DNA of 64,000 bases from Vreelandella halophila (GTDB lineage: Bacteria; Pseudomonadota; Gammaproteobacteria; Pseudomonadales; Oleiphilaceae). Positions within the stretch are counted from its first letter, which is position 1; every line of letters begins with the position of its first letter. The DNA is taken from assembly GCF_019903425.1 (NCBI RefSeq), contig NZ_JACHUZ010000013.1, positions 899,619-963,618 on the forward strand, given 5' to 3'. This document shows positions 1 through 9,857 of this stretch, piece by piece. The notes below the pieces were generated by a model. The model saw only the letters and a program-made list of their open reading frames with translations, had not been told where the DNA came from and did not search any database. The translations under genes and the position numbers were made by a program.

Positions 1-404
1 CCGCCACTCTGTTCGGCCAGGCGGAACACGCGGGTGTCCAGGGGGGTGGCCTGGCGGGGGCGGATGCGCATGGCCTCCTCGGTGCTGGCCGTGGCATCAC
101 TGGTGGAGCGGCGCAGGCTGATGGAGAAGAAATAGCCGGAGGCGTGGCGGACGGTGATCAGAGCGCTCTGGCCCTGCTCCAGGGCCTCGTTGAGCGGGGG
201 CATGAGAGGGTTGTCCTCGCGGCTGGCCACAAGCTGGTGTACGGGCAGCCCCTGCATCTCCAGGATGCCGTAGCCGAACAGGGCCTCGGCGGCGTCATCC
301 GCGGCCTGGATGACGCCTTCATCGTCGACCTGCAGGCTGGCCGGCTCGGCATTGGCGTTGCTGCCCGGTTCGGTGCGAACCCGCTTGATCAGATATTCCC
401 TCAT
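1..404 (-). CDS. PAS domain protein (partial, N-terminal part)
   Basis: The gene starts at the ATG complementary to 402-404 and runs off the left edge, so only about 134 residues are visible. After a short N-terminus the frame reads LQVDDEGVIQAADDAAEAL followed by FGY, which is the typical start of a PAS sensory domain (residues about 28-100). A lower-complexity stretch with RPRQATPLDTRVFRL follows. PAS proteins of this kind usually continue into a histidine kinase, GGDEF or HTH output, but that part lies outside the window. It is transcribed divergently from lptM. The exact family is not determinable from the fragment. Confidence 0.7.
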   Translation of the reverse strand, partial: MREYLIKRVRTEPGSNANAEPASLQVDDEGVIQAADDAAEALFGYGILEMQGLPVHQLVASREDNPLMPPLNEALEQGQSALITVRHASGYFFSISLRRSTSDATASTEEAMRIRPRQATPLDTRVFRLAEQSG

Positions 405-474
405 AGCGCCCGAGATTAGCAGAAAGCATGGCGGCCGGGTGACATCCGTGTGTGAGATCCTTCAACTGTGGCGT

Positions 475-480
475 TATAAT
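475..480 (+). promoter_or_regulatory. -10 element upstream of lptM-lysA
   Basis: A perfect TATAAT lies 26 bases before the lptM start. The best -35 at 17-base spacing is GTGAGA (452-457), only a partial match, so the promoter may depend on an activator or on the strong -10. It sits in the divergent gap between the PAS gene and lptM. Confidence 0.5.
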
Positions 481-506
481 ACCGGGTTTCTTTGGGGAGG
501 TGGCTT

Positions 507-656
507 ATGCGCGGATCGATCCTGGCGCTTCTGGCGCTCATGCTGGTTCTGGCCGGCTGCGGGCAGAAGGGGCCGCTCTACCGGGAAGGCGACCCGGAAG
601 CGCCGGACAGTGCACAGGCACCGACGCCGCATACCACCCCCAGTCATCTTTGCTAA
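507..656 (+). CDS. lptM: LPS translocon maturation lipoprotein LptM (YifL/LppL)
   Basis: This 49-residue lipoprotein has a classic signal with the lipobox LVLAGC (Cys18), followed directly by GQKGPLYREGDPEAP. The CGQKGPLY signature after the acylated cysteine is diagnostic of the YifL/LptM family. In E. coli LptM binds the LptD/LptE translocon and helps LptD disulfide maturation. The ATG at 507 is preceded by GGGGAGG at 494-500. Its place just upstream of lysA is the usual gammaproteobacterial arrangement, which supports the call despite the small size. Confidence 0.85.
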   Translation: MRGSILALLALMLVLAGCGQKGPLYREGDPEAPDSAQAPTPHTTPSHLC

Positions 657-674
657 TCAGGGCAGACGCCGACC

Positions 675-1934
675 ATGGATTTTTTCAACCGACACGACGG
701 TGAGCTCTACGCTGAGTCCGTACCGGTAAGCCGGATCGCAGCGGATTACAGCACGCCCTGCTACATCTATTCAAGGGCCACACTGGAGCGCCATTTCCAC
801 GCCTATGACCGGGCACTGGAGGGCATGGCGCACCGCATCTGCTACGCGGTGAAGGCCAACAGCAACCTGGCCGTGCTCAATGTGCTTGCCCGGCTCGGGG
901 CGGGTTTTGACATTGTCTCCGGTGGCGAACTCGAGCGCGTGATCCGGGCCGGTGGTGATCCAGGAGCGACCGTTTTCTCGGGCGTTGGCAAGCAGCGCTG
1001 GGAAATTGAGCGTGCCCTGGAGGCCGGTGTGCGCTGCTTCAACGTGGAGTCCGACTTCGAGCTGGCCATGATCAGCGAGGTGGCCTCGGAGCGCGGCCGG
1101 ATCGCGTCGGTGTCCGTGCGTGTGAACCCGGACGTGGACGCTCAGACCCATCCCTACATCTCCACCGGCCTGAAGGAGAACAAGTTCGGCGTCGAGATTG
1201 AGCAGGCGCGGGTACTCTACCGCCGGGCGGCGGCGATGCCCGGCCTCGAGGTGGTGGGGGCGGACTGCCACATCGGCTCCCAGCTGCAGAGCCTGGATCC
1301 GCTGATGGATGCGCTCGAGCGGATGCTGGCGTTGATCGATGACCTTGCTGAGGAGGGCATCGCCATCCAGCACCTGGATATGGGCGGCGGGCTCGGTGTG
1401 CCCTATGGCGACGAGCAGCCACCCAGCCCTGGCGCCTACGGGCAAGCCCTGAAGGAGCGGGTCGCGGGCCGGGATCTGGAGCTGCTCCTGGAGCCGGGGC
1501 GTTCCATTGCCGCCAATGCCGGGATCATGGTGACCCGGGTGGAAGGCATCAAGGGCGGCGATGAGCACCGTTTCGCCATCGTGGATGGCGCCATGAACGA
1601 CCTGATCCGGCCCTCCCTGTATTCCGCGTGGCAGCGGATCGAGGCGGTGGCGGATCACGACGGCATCCAGCCGGCGGTCTACGACGTGGTGGGGCCGGTC
1701 TGCGAGACAGGGGATTTTCTGGGTAAGCAGCGCGAGCTGGCCATTGAGGCGGGCGATCTGCTTGCCGTGCGCTCGGCTGGCGCCTACGGTTTTGTCATGA
1801 GTTCAAACTACAACACTCGTAACCGGCCACCGGAAATCCTGGTTGACGGAACGGATGTGCACCTGGTGCGCCGGCGGGAGACACTGGAGGAGCAGCTGGC
1901 ACCGGAGATACCGCTGCCGGAGCTGGGCTCATGA
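675..1934 (+). CDS. lysA: Diaminopimelate decarboxylase
   Basis: This 419-residue PLP enzyme catalyses the last step of lysine synthesis, decarboxylating meso-diaminopimelate in the cytoplasm. The PLP lysine is in the N-terminal barrel motif YAVKANSN (Lys60). Further family motifs are the substrate-side HIGSQ, the glycine-rich GGGLGVPY phosphate-binding segment, the [11 protein letters not shown] loop, and the C-terminal CETGDFLG and [14 protein letters not shown]. Length matches the family. It follows lptM by 18 bases and overlaps dapF by 4 bases (ATGA), so the two lysine-pathway genes are probably translationally coupled. Confidence 0.97.
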   Translation: MDFFNRHDGELYAESVPVSRIAADYSTPCYIYSRATLERHFHAYDRALEGMAHRICYAVKANSNLAVLNVLARLGAGFDIVSGGELERVIRAGGDPGATVFSGVGKQRWEIERALEAGVRCFNVESDFELAMISEVASERGRIASVSVRVNPDVDAQTHPYISTGLKENKFGVEIEQARVLYRRAAAMPGLEVVGADCHIGSQLQSLDPLMDALERMLALIDDLAEEGIAIQHLDMGGGLGVPYGDEQPPSPGAYGQALKERVAGRDLELLLEPGRSIAANAGIMVTRVEGIKGGDEHRFAIVDGAMNDLIRPSLYSAWQRIEAVADHDGIQPAVYDVVGPVCETGDFLGKQRELAIEAGDLLAVRSAGAYGFVMSSNYNTRNRPPEILVDGTDVHLVRRRETLEEQLAPEIPLPELGS

Positions 1935-2863
1935 GCGGTGACGGGCGCAGGGCGCGTGGCGGCGGGCTGCGTTTTACCAAGATGCACGGGCTTGGCAACG
2001 ACTTCATGGTGGTGGATGCCATCACCCAGCCGGTGCAGCTTGAAGCCAGCCAGATCCGGCAAATGGCGGATCGGCATCAGGGGGTGGGCTTTGACCAGCT
2101 GCTGATGGTGGAACCCCCGGAGCGCCCGGACGTGGACTTCCGCTATCGCATCTTCAACGCGGATGGCTCCGAGGTGGAGCAGTGCGGCAACGGCGCCCGG
2201 TGTTTCGCGCGCTTCGTGCGCGACCAGCAGCTGACCCGCCAGCACCGGATACGGGTACAGACGGCCACCGGCATCATGACCCTGGAGGTCACGAAGAAGG
2301 GGCTGGTACGGGTGGACATGGGCGTGCCGGAATTGGCTCCGGCGGCGATTCCGTTTGCTGCCGACGAACAGGCGGTGACCTACCCGATCACGGTGGACGG
2401 CCAGGAATTAAGCATTTCCACGGTTTCCATGGGTAACCCCCATGGGGTGCTGGTGGTGAACGATGTGGATACAGCCCCGGTCGAAAGTCTCGGTCCGCTG
2501 ATCGAGGCTCATCCACGTTTCCCGGCCCGGGCCAACGCCGGTTTCATGGAGGTGGTGGCGCCGGACCGGATACGGCTGCGGGTGTTCGAACGGGGTGTGG
2601 GCGAAACCCGGGCCTGCGGCAGTGGCGCCTGTGCGGCGGTTGTGGCCGGGCGGCTGCGGGGGTTGCTGACCGAGCGTGTCACGGTAGAGCTGCTTGGGGG
2701 TCCCCTGACCATTTCGTGGCCGGGTGATGGGGTAGCTGTTACGATGGAAGGGCCCGCCACGCGGGTCTTCGAAGGGCGGATCAAGCCACCCGGTGACGGA
2801 CGCCGCTCCCGTCAGGGTGGTGGTCGCCCGCAGAACAACAGGAAAAAGAAGGGTAATGCATGA
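1931..2863 (+). CDS. dapF: Diaminopimelate epimerase
   Basis: DapF interconverts LL- and meso-diaminopimelate, supplying both lysine synthesis and peptidoglycan. The two catalytic cysteines are visible as [11 protein letters not shown] (Cys85) and [10 protein letters not shown] (Cys229), matching E. coli Cys73 and Cys217. The family start motif [15 protein letters not shown] begins near residue 15. At 310 residues it is about 35 longer than E. coli DapF. The extra part is a short N-terminal lead and a basic, glycine-rich tail (about 285-310) with [10 protein letters not shown]. It overlaps lysA and the DUF484 gene by 4 bases each. Confidence 0.97.
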   Translation: MSGDGRRARGGGLRFTKMHGLGNDFMVVDAITQPVQLEASQIRQMADRHQGVGFDQLLMVEPPERPDVDFRYRIFNADGSEVEQCGNGARCFARFVRDQQLTRQHRIRVQTATGIMTLEVTKKGLVRVDMGVPELAPAAIPFAADEQAVTYPITVDGQELSISTVSMGNPHGVLVVNDVDTAPVESLGPLIEAHPRFPARANAGFMEVVAPDRIRLRVFERGVGETRACGSGACAAVVAGRLRGLLTERVTVELLGGPLTISWPGDGVAVTMEGPATRVFEGRIKPPGDGRRSRQGGGRPQNNRKKKGNA

Positions 2864-3594
2864 CAGACCCGACAGCGGAACCGGCAACCACCGGGGTTTC
2901 CGAAGCCGATGTGGCTGAGTACCTGGAGGCCAACCCGGATTTCTTCGAGCGTCACGAGCATCTCCTGCAGAAGCTGACACTTCCCCATGACAGTGGTCAG
3001 GCGATCTCGCTGGTGGAGCGTCAGGTGCACCTGTTCCGCGAGCAGCGGGATGCCCTGCGTGAGGAGCTGTCCGGCCTGATCGGCATTGCCCGGCAGAACG
3101 ACCAGTTGTTTGCGCGCAGTAAGCGCCTGCTCATGGCGCTTCTGGACGCCCGCTCCGTGGAGGAGGTAGCAGCGGTTCTGGATGAGACCATTCGTGGGGA
3201 ATTCCAGCTCCAGAGCGCGACCCTGACGGTGCTGACCGATGGCGAGCCGCCTTCCCAGTGCGGGGCCGTGCGTTACCTTAAACGGAGCGAGGCCCGGGAG
3301 GTGTTCGGTGACGTACTGGATGAAAGCCAGCCGCTGTTCGGCCGGCTGCGTGACAGCCACCGTGAGGCCCTGTTCTCCTCGCCCGAACGGGTGGGGTCAG
3401 CCGCGGTGATCCCGGTGCGCCGGGATGAGTGCGTTGGCCTGATCGCCATTGCCAGTGAGGACGAAGGGTATTTCCACAGCAGCATGGGGTCGCTGTTCAT
3501 GACCTACATCAGCGATACCCTTGGCCGGCTGCTTCCGCCGCTGTTGGCGCCGGAAGGCCGGATTGCCATGCCCGATGCGGAAGCCGGCCACTGA
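2860..3594 (+). CDS. DUF484 family protein
   Basis: This 244-residue protein belongs to the DUF484 family found between dapF and xerC in many gammaproteobacteria. The N-terminal segment [19 protein letters not shown] (about residues 18-37) is the family hallmark. It is followed by a helix rich in charged residues ([21 protein letters not shown]) and a GAF-like C-terminal half containing [20 protein letters not shown]. The biochemical role is not established. The start overlaps dapF by 4 bases and the gene ends 23 bases before xerC. Confidence 0.9.
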   Translation: MTDPTAEPATTGVSEADVAEYLEANPDFFERHEHLLQKLTLPHDSGQAISLVERQVHLFREQRDALREELSGLIGIARQNDQLFARSKRLLMALLDARSVEEVAAVLDETIRGEFQLQSATLTVLTDGEPPSQCGAVRYLKRSEAREVFGDVLDESQPLFGRLRDSHREALFSSPERVGSAAVIPVRRDECVGLIAIASEDEGYFHSSMGSLFMTYISDTLGRLLPPLLAPEGRIAMPDAEAGH

Positions 3595-3617
3595 CCCATC
3601 ACTCCGGGAGCTCCAGC

Positions 3618-4595
3618 ATGGCGTCCACTGATGCGTACGCGGAACGGGTCGAGGCTGCCGGGGAGCTGCCGGAGCCTGTAAAACGCTTCCTGCGTTATAT
3701 GGCCTCTGAGAAACGCAGTGCCCAGCGGACCTGCGAACACTACGGCCGGGATCTGCGCCGGCTCTGCCAGTGGTGTGACAACCAGGAGCGCGACCCTGTA
3801 GCGCTCAGCCAGGCGGAGCTCCGCCATTACGTCGCCGGCTTGGCCCGTGAGGGGCGTTCCGGTCGCACCATCGCACGCCACCTTTCCGCCATCCGGCGGT
3901 TCTACGGGTTCCTCATCCGGGAAGGTATGGTGGCCGACAACCCTGCCCTGGATATCCGCCCACCGCGCAACCAGCGTCCGCTGCCCAGCGTGATGGACGT
4001 GGACCAGCTGCACCATCTGCTCGAGCAGTCTCCTGAGGATCCGCTGGAAATGCGTGACCTGGCCATGATCGAGCTGATGTATTCCTCGGGCTTGCGGCTG
4101 GCGGAACTGGTGGCGCTGGATGGGTCCGACATCGATCGCCGTGATGCCAGCGTCCGGGTCACCGGCAAGGGCGGCAAAACCCGCATCGTGCCTGTTGGCC
4201 GCGCGGCGCTGGCGGCACTGGACCGCTGGCTGGAACAGCGTCCGGCGCTGGCGCCGGCCAGTGAGCCGGCGGTATTCGTCAGCCGCAGAGGGCAGCGCAT
4301 CCATCGCCGCACGGTGCAGGCCCGCCTGCGGCGCTGGGGGCAGCACTGCCACGCGGACCAGGGCCTGCATCCGCATCTGATGCGCCACTCCTTTGCCAGC
4401 CACATGCTGGAATCCAGTGGCGATCTGCGGGCCGTACAGGAACTGTTGGGGCATTCGGACATCGCCACCACACAGATCTATACTCACCTGGATTTCCAGC
4501 ATCTGGCCCAGGTGTACGACAGCGCGCATCCGCGTGCGCGACGGCGCAAGGCCGGTGACCGCGGAGCCAGGACGGAGCAGGGGCGGCATGAGTGA
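3618..4595 (+). CDS. xerC: Site-specific tyrosine recombinase XerC
   Basis: XerC acts with XerD at dif to resolve chromosome dimers at the divisome. The 325-residue protein has an N-terminal SAM-like core-binding domain (about 18-110) and a C-terminal catalytic domain. The catalytic set is complete: Arg160 (SGLRLAEL), Lys184 (TGKGGKTR), His253 and Arg256 (HLMRHSFASHML), His279 (LGHSDIATTQ) and nucleophile Tyr288 (IYTH). The C-terminus has a basic extension (RARRRKAGDRG). Position after DUF484 is typical, which favours XerC over XerD or a phage integrase. Confidence 0.95.
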   Translation: MASTDAYAERVEAAGELPEPVKRFLRYMASEKRSAQRTCEHYGRDLRRLCQWCDNQERDPVALSQAELRHYVAGLAREGRSGRTIARHLSAIRRFYGFLIREGMVADNPALDIRPPRNQRPLPSVMDVDQLHHLLEQSPEDPLEMRDLAMIELMYSSGLRLAELVALDGSDIDRRDASVRVTGKGGKTRIVPVGRAALAALDRWLEQRPALAPASEPAVFVSRRGQRIHRRTVQARLRRWGQHCHADQGLHPHLMRHSFASHMLESSGDLRAVQELLGHSDIATTQIYTHLDFQHLAQVYDSAHPRARRRKAGDRGARTEQGRHE

Positions 4596-6300
4596 CCAGG
4601 ACTGGCGGCAGAAGTATCTTGCCGCGCTGGAACAGCATGAGCAGGATGAACAGCAACGGCAGCAGCGCCAGCACAGTCTACAGCGGCTTCTGGTGCGTGT
4701 CTCGCTGGTTGCCGAGGGGCAGGACAGTGGACTGGACCGGGTTCTGGGCGAGCTGCGCGAACTGGCCCGGGAAGGTAATCCGGACACCAGCGACCTGCTG
4801 CGTCTCCAGGACGCGCTGGAAGCGCATGTTTCCGGGTTCGACGAGGAACGTCAGGCGGTTGTTCGCCGGCTCCAGGAGGCGCTGCAGCGTCTGGTCGATC
4901 CGCTGCGTTCCCGTGCAGGGCGGGATGACCGCAGGCAGCTCAAGGCGCTGGAGCGCACCCCGGCCGAGACAGTCGGGCGGTTCAGTGCATTGCCCGGCAT
5001 CCTGGAGCAGCTGGCGGAGTTCCAGCAGCGGATTCTTTCCGAGTCCGGAGAGACACAGAAGCGGGGCTCTTTCTGGCAGCGGGTTTTTGGGGGCGGAACC
5101 GACGTCAGGGAAGAGGCAGCCGAAGCGTCTTTTCCGGATAGTGACTCTGAGGAACCGGAGACCGGAGAACTGGCTGACGGACTCGATCTGGACAGTGGTG
5201 AGCCCAGGGTCGACGACGGGCAGTTCCGTAATCTCAGTGCCCGTCTTCTCCAGTTGCTGCGTCATATCCAGCAGCATATCGTGCTGCCGGAACCGGCCCA
5301 GAACCGGATTGAGCTCCTTCAGGAAAGGGTCCGCGAAAGTCAGAACTGGGGCCAGATCCAGGCGGTTCTTGATGAAGTCGTGCACCTGGTTGTGGCGGCC
5401 GTGGGCCGGGGGCAGCGGGAGTTCGAGCAATTCCTGGCAGGTCTGGATCAGCGACTGGTCCGATTGCGTACCCAGTTTGAGACCGGCGCCCTGGACTTCG
5501 GGCACTGGCAGGAAGTATCCGAGGAATTCGATCAGCGCATCGATCAGGAACTGGATGAGATGGGAAGCAGCGCGTTGGGGGCGACCGAACTCAGCGGCCT
5601 GCAGCAGGCGGTTCGTGATCACGTTGATCGCCTCAATGCCACGCTGACCGAGTATCGCGAGGCTGAAACAAATCGTGAGAAGGCCCTGCGGGAACAGGTA
5701 CAGGATCTTCAGGAGAAAGTGACCGCCATGGAGGCCGAGTCCCGGGAAGTGCAGAAGGAGCTGAGAAAGGAGCGGGAGCGGGCTGCCACCGATATGCTGA
5801 CCCAGCTGCCCAACCGCGAAGCTCTTGAGGAACGGCTGGACCAGGAGTACCGGCGCTGGTATCGCTATCGCGAGCCCACAAGTCTGGCCATCATCGACAT
5901 TGACTGGTTCAAGGACATCAACGACACCTACGGCCACCTGGCTGGGGACAAGGTCCTCCAGCTTCTGGCCAAATCCCTGCGGGAGAATCTGCGTGAGACG
6001 GATTACATCGCGCGTTACGGGGGCGAGGAGTTCATTGTTCTGCTGCCGGCAACGCCGCTGGAGACCGCTGTTACCGTGATGGGCAAACTGCGCGAGCGGA
6101 TCCAGTCACTGCCGTTCCATTTCCGTCATGAACGGGTTGAGGTGACCTTTTCCGGTGGTATCACTGGTTTTATGGAGGTTGATGGGCCGCACGAGCTTCT
6201 GGATAGTGCGGACCGTGCCCTGTATCGCGCCAAGGAGCAGGGCCGTAACCGCGTCCTGCCCGCTGCCGAGGAGGATAAACGCTCAGGAGGGGAGCGCTGA
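4588..6300 (+). CDS. Diguanylate cyclase with long N-terminal helical region
   Basis: The start chosen is ATG 4588 (MSDQDWRQKYLAALEQ), which overlaps the xerC end by 8 bases and has GGAGCAGGGG upstream; the open frame further upstream is xerC sequence. The 570-residue protein has about 400 residues of glutamine- and charge-rich helices with predicted coiled coil just before the cyclase, then a C-terminal GGDEF domain. The active-site loop is GGEEF (478-482) and the inhibitory site RETD (469-472) sits five residues upstream, so it should be an active, product-inhibited c-di-GMP synthase. There is no signal peptide or membrane segment, so it is probably cytosolic. Confidence 0.93.
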   Translation: MSDQDWRQKYLAALEQHEQDEQQRQQRQHSLQRLLVRVSLVAEGQDSGLDRVLGELRELAREGNPDTSDLLRLQDALEAHVSGFDEERQAVVRRLQEALQRLVDPLRSRAGRDDRRQLKALERTPAETVGRFSALPGILEQLAEFQQRILSESGETQKRGSFWQRVFGGGTDVREEAAEASFPDSDSEEPETGELADGLDLDSGEPRVDDGQFRNLSARLLQLLRHIQQHIVLPEPAQNRIELLQERVRESQNWGQIQAVLDEVVHLVVAAVGRGQREFEQFLAGLDQRLVRLRTQFETGALDFGHWQEVSEEFDQRIDQELDEMGSSALGATELSGLQQAVRDHVDRLNATLTEYREAETNREKALREQVQDLQEKVTAMEAESREVQKELRKERERAATDMLTQLPNREALEERLDQEYRRWYRYREPTSLAIIDIDWFKDINDTYGHLAGDKVLQLLAKSLRENLRETDYIARYGGEEFIVLLPATPLETAVTVMGKLRERIQSLPFHFRHERVEVTFSGGITGFMEVDGPHELLDSADRALYRAKEQGRNRVLPAAEEDKRSGGER

Positions 6301-9300
6301 TGCGGCTGCTGGTGGTTCTGATGGCTTTGCTGGCACTGGGCATTCCGGTGCCGACCCCGGCCATCCCCTTCCCGGCCACCGATAATCTGCCGGAACTCAG
6401 TGTGGATCAGAAGCTCTGGCTGCAGGACAAGGAGCGCATCCGCCTGGGCATCCCCTCAGGCCGCCCGCCGCTGGCCTATCGCAATGAATTCGGTCGGGTT
6501 CTGGGTACTGAGTCCGGCTATGCCCGGCTTCTGGAGCGCAAGCTGGGTACCCGTGTGGAAATGGTCGGCGGCAATCCGCTGCTTCTTGAACGTATGCTGG
6601 CTCAGGGCCAGATCGATGCGATCAGCATGCGCTTCGCTAACCGCTCAACCGGCCAGTACCGCTTTACCAGACCCTACATGCGGGTGCGCTACGGCATCTA
6701 TGCGCGCCGTGACAACGCCAGCATCAGCCGGCTCGGCAGCCTCGAGGATAGGCGCGTGGTCTTTCTGGACGGCGATCGCTACCCGTTCCAGCTTCTGGAT
6801 CGTATCCCGTCATTCACGCCATTGGCGGCACTGACGCTGGATGAGGCCATGGACATGCTGCGCAGCGAGGAAGCGGATGCGCTGCTCGCGCCCGTGCCCG
6901 TGGGAGATCAGTATCTGGAGAACAACGATCTGCGCGCCATCCAGAGGGTGCAGGTCATGGAGGAGCGCCCCCTGCCCATGTCCTATGCCGTCCCTTTCGA
7001 GGAAGGGAAGTTGCGGGGCATTCTGGATGCCGCCATTGATTCGATGACCACCCTGGAACACCGCAATATCCAGGGGGCCTGGATAGGCCACGAGGAGATC
7101 TTCGGGGACACCGAGGAAGAGGTGGCGATCACTGCCAATGAACGCCAGTGGCTGGAAGACAACCCGGAACTGAAAGTAGCCATGCGCACCGGTTGGCCTC
7201 CCGTTGAGTTCCGGGGCGACAGCGAGGAACTGGAAGGTGTGATTCCGGATCTTCTGTCACTGATTGAAGACGAGCTTGATTACAGCTTTGAGCAGGTGCC
7301 GATTCCCCCTGGCGAGACTGTGGATTCGATGCTCGCTGATGGGACAGTGGATGCGGTGCCCGCACTTCCCCGCACACCGGACCGCCAGGACGAGCACCTG
7401 TTCACGCGCAGCTATCTCAGTCTGCCGGTGGCGATAGTGGTGCGCGATGACCATAGGTTCGTGGGTGATCTCTCCGAGCTCGACGACAGCGATCGGGTCG
7501 GTGTGGTCCGGGGTATGGCCGCCGGAGAGTATCTCAGCCGTCACCACTCGGCACTGGCCATCACGGAAGTCGCCTCCATCGAGCAGGGACTGCGGCGGGT
7601 GGCCAGTAATGAGCTGGATGTGATGATTACCCACATCCCCGGCGTCAGCTACAACATTTCACGGCTGGGTCTGGATAACCTCCGGATCACCAGTATCGCG
7701 CCCTTTCAGTACGATCTCAGGCTGGCTGTCCGCGCGGAACATCCGGAACTTGTTGGGATCCTGGGCAAGGCCCTGAGCCGCATTGACCGCTCGGCGCTGG
7801 ACGAGGTCTACAACCGCTGGATCAAGCTCGACGTGGAACAGCAGGCGGACTACACCGTGGTCCGCCGTGTGGGAATCATCGCCCTGCTGGTGCTGGCGGC
7901 TTTCTTCTACTGGAACCGCAAACTTTCCCGGGAAGTGGGTGAACGGGTCCGTTCGGAACAGGCCCTGAAGCGCAGCGAGGAAGAACTGCTGGACGCCAAG
8001 CAGCGGGCCGAGGACCTGGCGGACCAGGCGGAGGAGGCGAACCGCGCCAAGAGCGAATTCCTTGCGAACATGTCCCATGAGATCCGCACCCCCATGAATG
8101 CGGTCATCGGCTACACGGAACTGCTTGAGCGCACCATCACGGATGAGCGCCAGCGTGGCTATCTGGAATCCATCAAGGCCGGCAGCCGCAGTCTGCTGAC
8201 GCTGATTAACGACATTCTGGACCTGTCGCGCGTGGAGGCGGGCAAGATGCGGCTTGAGTACGGGCCGCTGGATCTCAACCGGCTGCTGGAGGATGTGCGC
8301 CATATCTTCACAATCCGGGCGCGCGAGAAAGGGCTGGAACTGGTCTTTGAAATGGACGAGAACATGCCGCCGGTGATGGTGCTGGATGAAACCCGCCTGC
8401 GCCAGGTGCTGTTCAACCTGGTGGGTAACGCCATCAAGTTCACCGACCATGGTGAGGTCCGGGTACGTGTGGCTTGGAAGGAGAGTGAGGCCTCTGAGCT
8501 GTGCATCGAGGTGGTCGATACCGGCATCGGCATTCCCGAGGAGCAGCAGGAGCGGATCTTCGAGGCCTTTGAGCAGCAGGTCGGGCAGAGCAGTCGCCAG
8601 TACGGCGGCACTGGTCTGGGGCTGGCGATCAGCCGCAAGCTGGTCGAGATGATGAACGGGGAGCTCAGTGTGTACAGTCAGCCCGGCCAGGGCACAACTT
8701 TCCGCGTGCACCTGAGTGATGTGGAAACAGCGTTGGCCGCCCCGGATGTGAATGACGAGACGGTGGAAGTGCGTTACCGCTTCAATTGCAGTCGGGTTCT
8801 GATCGTGGATGACAACCCGGTGAACCGTCAGCTGGTCCGGGATGTGCTTGAGCCTGAAGGGCTTGCCGTCGAAGAGGCCGAAAACGGGGTTCAGGCCCTT
8901 GAAAAGGCCCGGGCTTCCCGTCCGGATCTGGCGCTGATGGACATCCGTATGCCGGAAATGGACGGGTTTGCGGCACTGCGGGCCTTTGGTGATGACCGGC
9001 GGCTCAGCGACATTCCGATCGTAGCGCTAACGGCCTCGGTGATGACCAGCGAGGCGGCGCGTATCCGCGAGGCAGGGTTTGATGGCTATCTGCACAAACC
9101 CGTGAGCCGCGAAATTCTACTCGGGGAGCTCGCACATTACCTTACCCATGAACGTATTGATCTGGATCAGACGGATGGAGATGCTGAGCGGGCGGATCTT
9201 ACATCCTGGCGCTCAATCAGTGAGGAACAGCAGAAACGGGTGATGCGGGCGCTGCGTTATTCTCTGATTCCCCAGGCCACGTCTCTGGTCGACAGTGGCG

Positions 9301-9482
9301 ACCCGGAAGCGCTGCAGTCGTTTGCAGAAGATCTGCAGGCACAGGCGCGGGAGCATGGTGTTGAGGAACTGGTGGCCTTTGCCGACCAGCTGGCGGAGGC
9401 GGTTGCCGGCTTTGAGCTGGACCGGGTGCAGCAGCTTCTGGAGCAGTTCGTGGGGGAAGAGGTTCTGCCAGAGCCAGAGTAG
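6300..9482 (+). CDS. Hybrid sensor histidine kinase with tandem periplasmic solute-binding domains (BvgS/EvgS-like)
   Basis: The start ATG overlaps the cyclase stop (TGATG). The 1060 residues comprise a signal peptide, two family 3 solute-binding (PBPb) domains (about 40-265 and 280-508), a membrane segment (about 523-538), a short coiled coil, HisKA with His593 in NMSHEIRTPMN, an HATPase with N, G1 and G2 boxes (NLVGNAIKF, DTGIGIP, GGTGLGLAI), and a receiver with phospho-acceptor Asp881 (LMDIRMPEMDG). The last 90 residues are helical and resemble an Hpt bundle, but lack the HxxKG histidine. The domain order is that of EvgS/BvgS. The ligand is unknown, and coupling to the adjacent cyclase suggests control of c-di-GMP-linked behaviour. 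Confidence 0.93.
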   Translation: MRLLVVLMALLALGIPVPTPAIPFPATDNLPELSVDQKLWLQDKERIRLGIPSGRPPLAYRNEFGRVLGTESGYARLLERKLGTRVEMVGGNPLLLERMLAQGQIDAISMRFANRSTGQYRFTRPYMRVRYGIYARRDNASISRLGSLEDRRVVFLDGDRYPFQLLDRIPSFTPLAALTLDEAMDMLRSEEADALLAPVPVGDQYLENNDLRAIQRVQVMEERPLPMSYAVPFEEGKLRGILDAAIDSMTTLEHRNIQGAWIGHEEIFGDTEEEVAITANERQWLEDNPELKVAMRTGWPPVEFRGDSEELEGVIPDLLSLIEDELDYSFEQVPIPPGETVDSMLADGTVDAVPALPRTPDRQDEHLFTRSYLSLPVAIVVRDDHRFVGDLSELDDSDRVGVVRGMAAGEYLSRHHSALAITEVASIEQGLRRVASNELDVMITHIPGVSYNISRLGLDNLRITSIAPFQYDLRLAVRAEHPELVGILGKALSRIDRSALDEVYNRWIKLDVEQQADYTVVRRVGIIALLVLAAFFYWNRKLSREVGERVRSEQALKRSEEELLDAKQRAEDLADQAEEANRAKSEFLANMSHEIRTPMNAVIGYTELLERTITDERQRGYLESIKAGSRSLLTLINDILDLSRVEAGKMRLEYGPLDLNRLLEDVRHIFTIRAREKGLELVFEMDENMPPVMVLDETRLRQVLFNLVGNAIKFTDHGEVRVRVAWKESEASELCIEVVDTGIGIPEEQQERIFEAFEQQVGQSSRQYGGTGLGLAISRKLVEMMNGELSVYSQPGQGTTFRVHLSDVETALAAPDVNDETVEVRYRFNCSRVLIVDDNPVNRQLVRDVLEPEGLAVEEAENGVQALEKARASRPDLALMDIRMPEMDGFAALRAFGDDRRLSDIPIVALTASVMTSEAARIREAGFDGYLHKPVSREILLGELAHYLTHERIDLDQTDGDAERADLTSWRSISEEQQKRVMRALRYSLIPQATSLVDSGDPEALQSFAEDLQAQAREHGVEELVAFADQLAEAVAGFELDRVQQLLEQFVGEEVLPEPE

Positions 9483-9488
9483 CGCGGT

Positions 9489-9857
9489 TCAGAGGCAGTC
9501 GTACTGGTGCTGGCGGTCGAAGGCTACCGATACCATGTGCACTCCGCGCCTGGAGAGATCCTCCACCAGATCGCGGTTGGTGAGTATGCGGCTGCAGATG
9601 TGGTGGATGCGCTCCTGGCGCTGCTCGCGCCGGCTTAGGTTGTCGCCTTCAAAGTCCAGAAGCAGGTAGGTTTTGGGATGTCCATCCTCGGGGACCGTGG
9701 CCTGCTCGTAGCCCTCGTAGCTGGCATGCAGCTGCTTCAGGGTCGTGGCCAGGCGCTCCTCCAGGCTGTCGCTGGTGCCCGCCACCGTAATCGGGCTGAG
9801 CAGCAGCGTGGCCGCCAGAAACGTAAGCCAGTATCCTGTGGAAACCCGAGTCATCAT
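9489..9857 (-). CDS. Small secreted/periplasmic protein of unknown function
   Basis: This is a convergent neighbour of the hybrid kinase, ending 6 bases beyond its stop. From the ATG at 9857 the product is 122 residues with a convincing signal peptide (MMTRVSTGYW, then LTFLAATLLLSPITVAG) and a mature part rich in charged residues, with two cysteines (HHICSRIL and the terminal YDCL) that could form a disulfide. The frame stays open to a GTG at 9896, but that start would give an overlong n-region. No clear Shine-Dalgarno site is seen for either. I do not recognise the family. Confidence 0.6.
   Translation of the reverse strand: MMTRVSTGYWLTFLAATLLLSPITVAGTSDSLEERLATTLKQLHASYEGYEQATVPEDGHPKTYLLLDFEGDNLSRREQRQERIHHICSRILTNRDLVEDLSRRGVHMVSVAFDRQHQYDCL

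Noticed and set aside
771-1658. A 295-residue minus-strand frame inside lysA
   Set aside because: lysA is unmistakable, and the opposite frame is a codon shadow.
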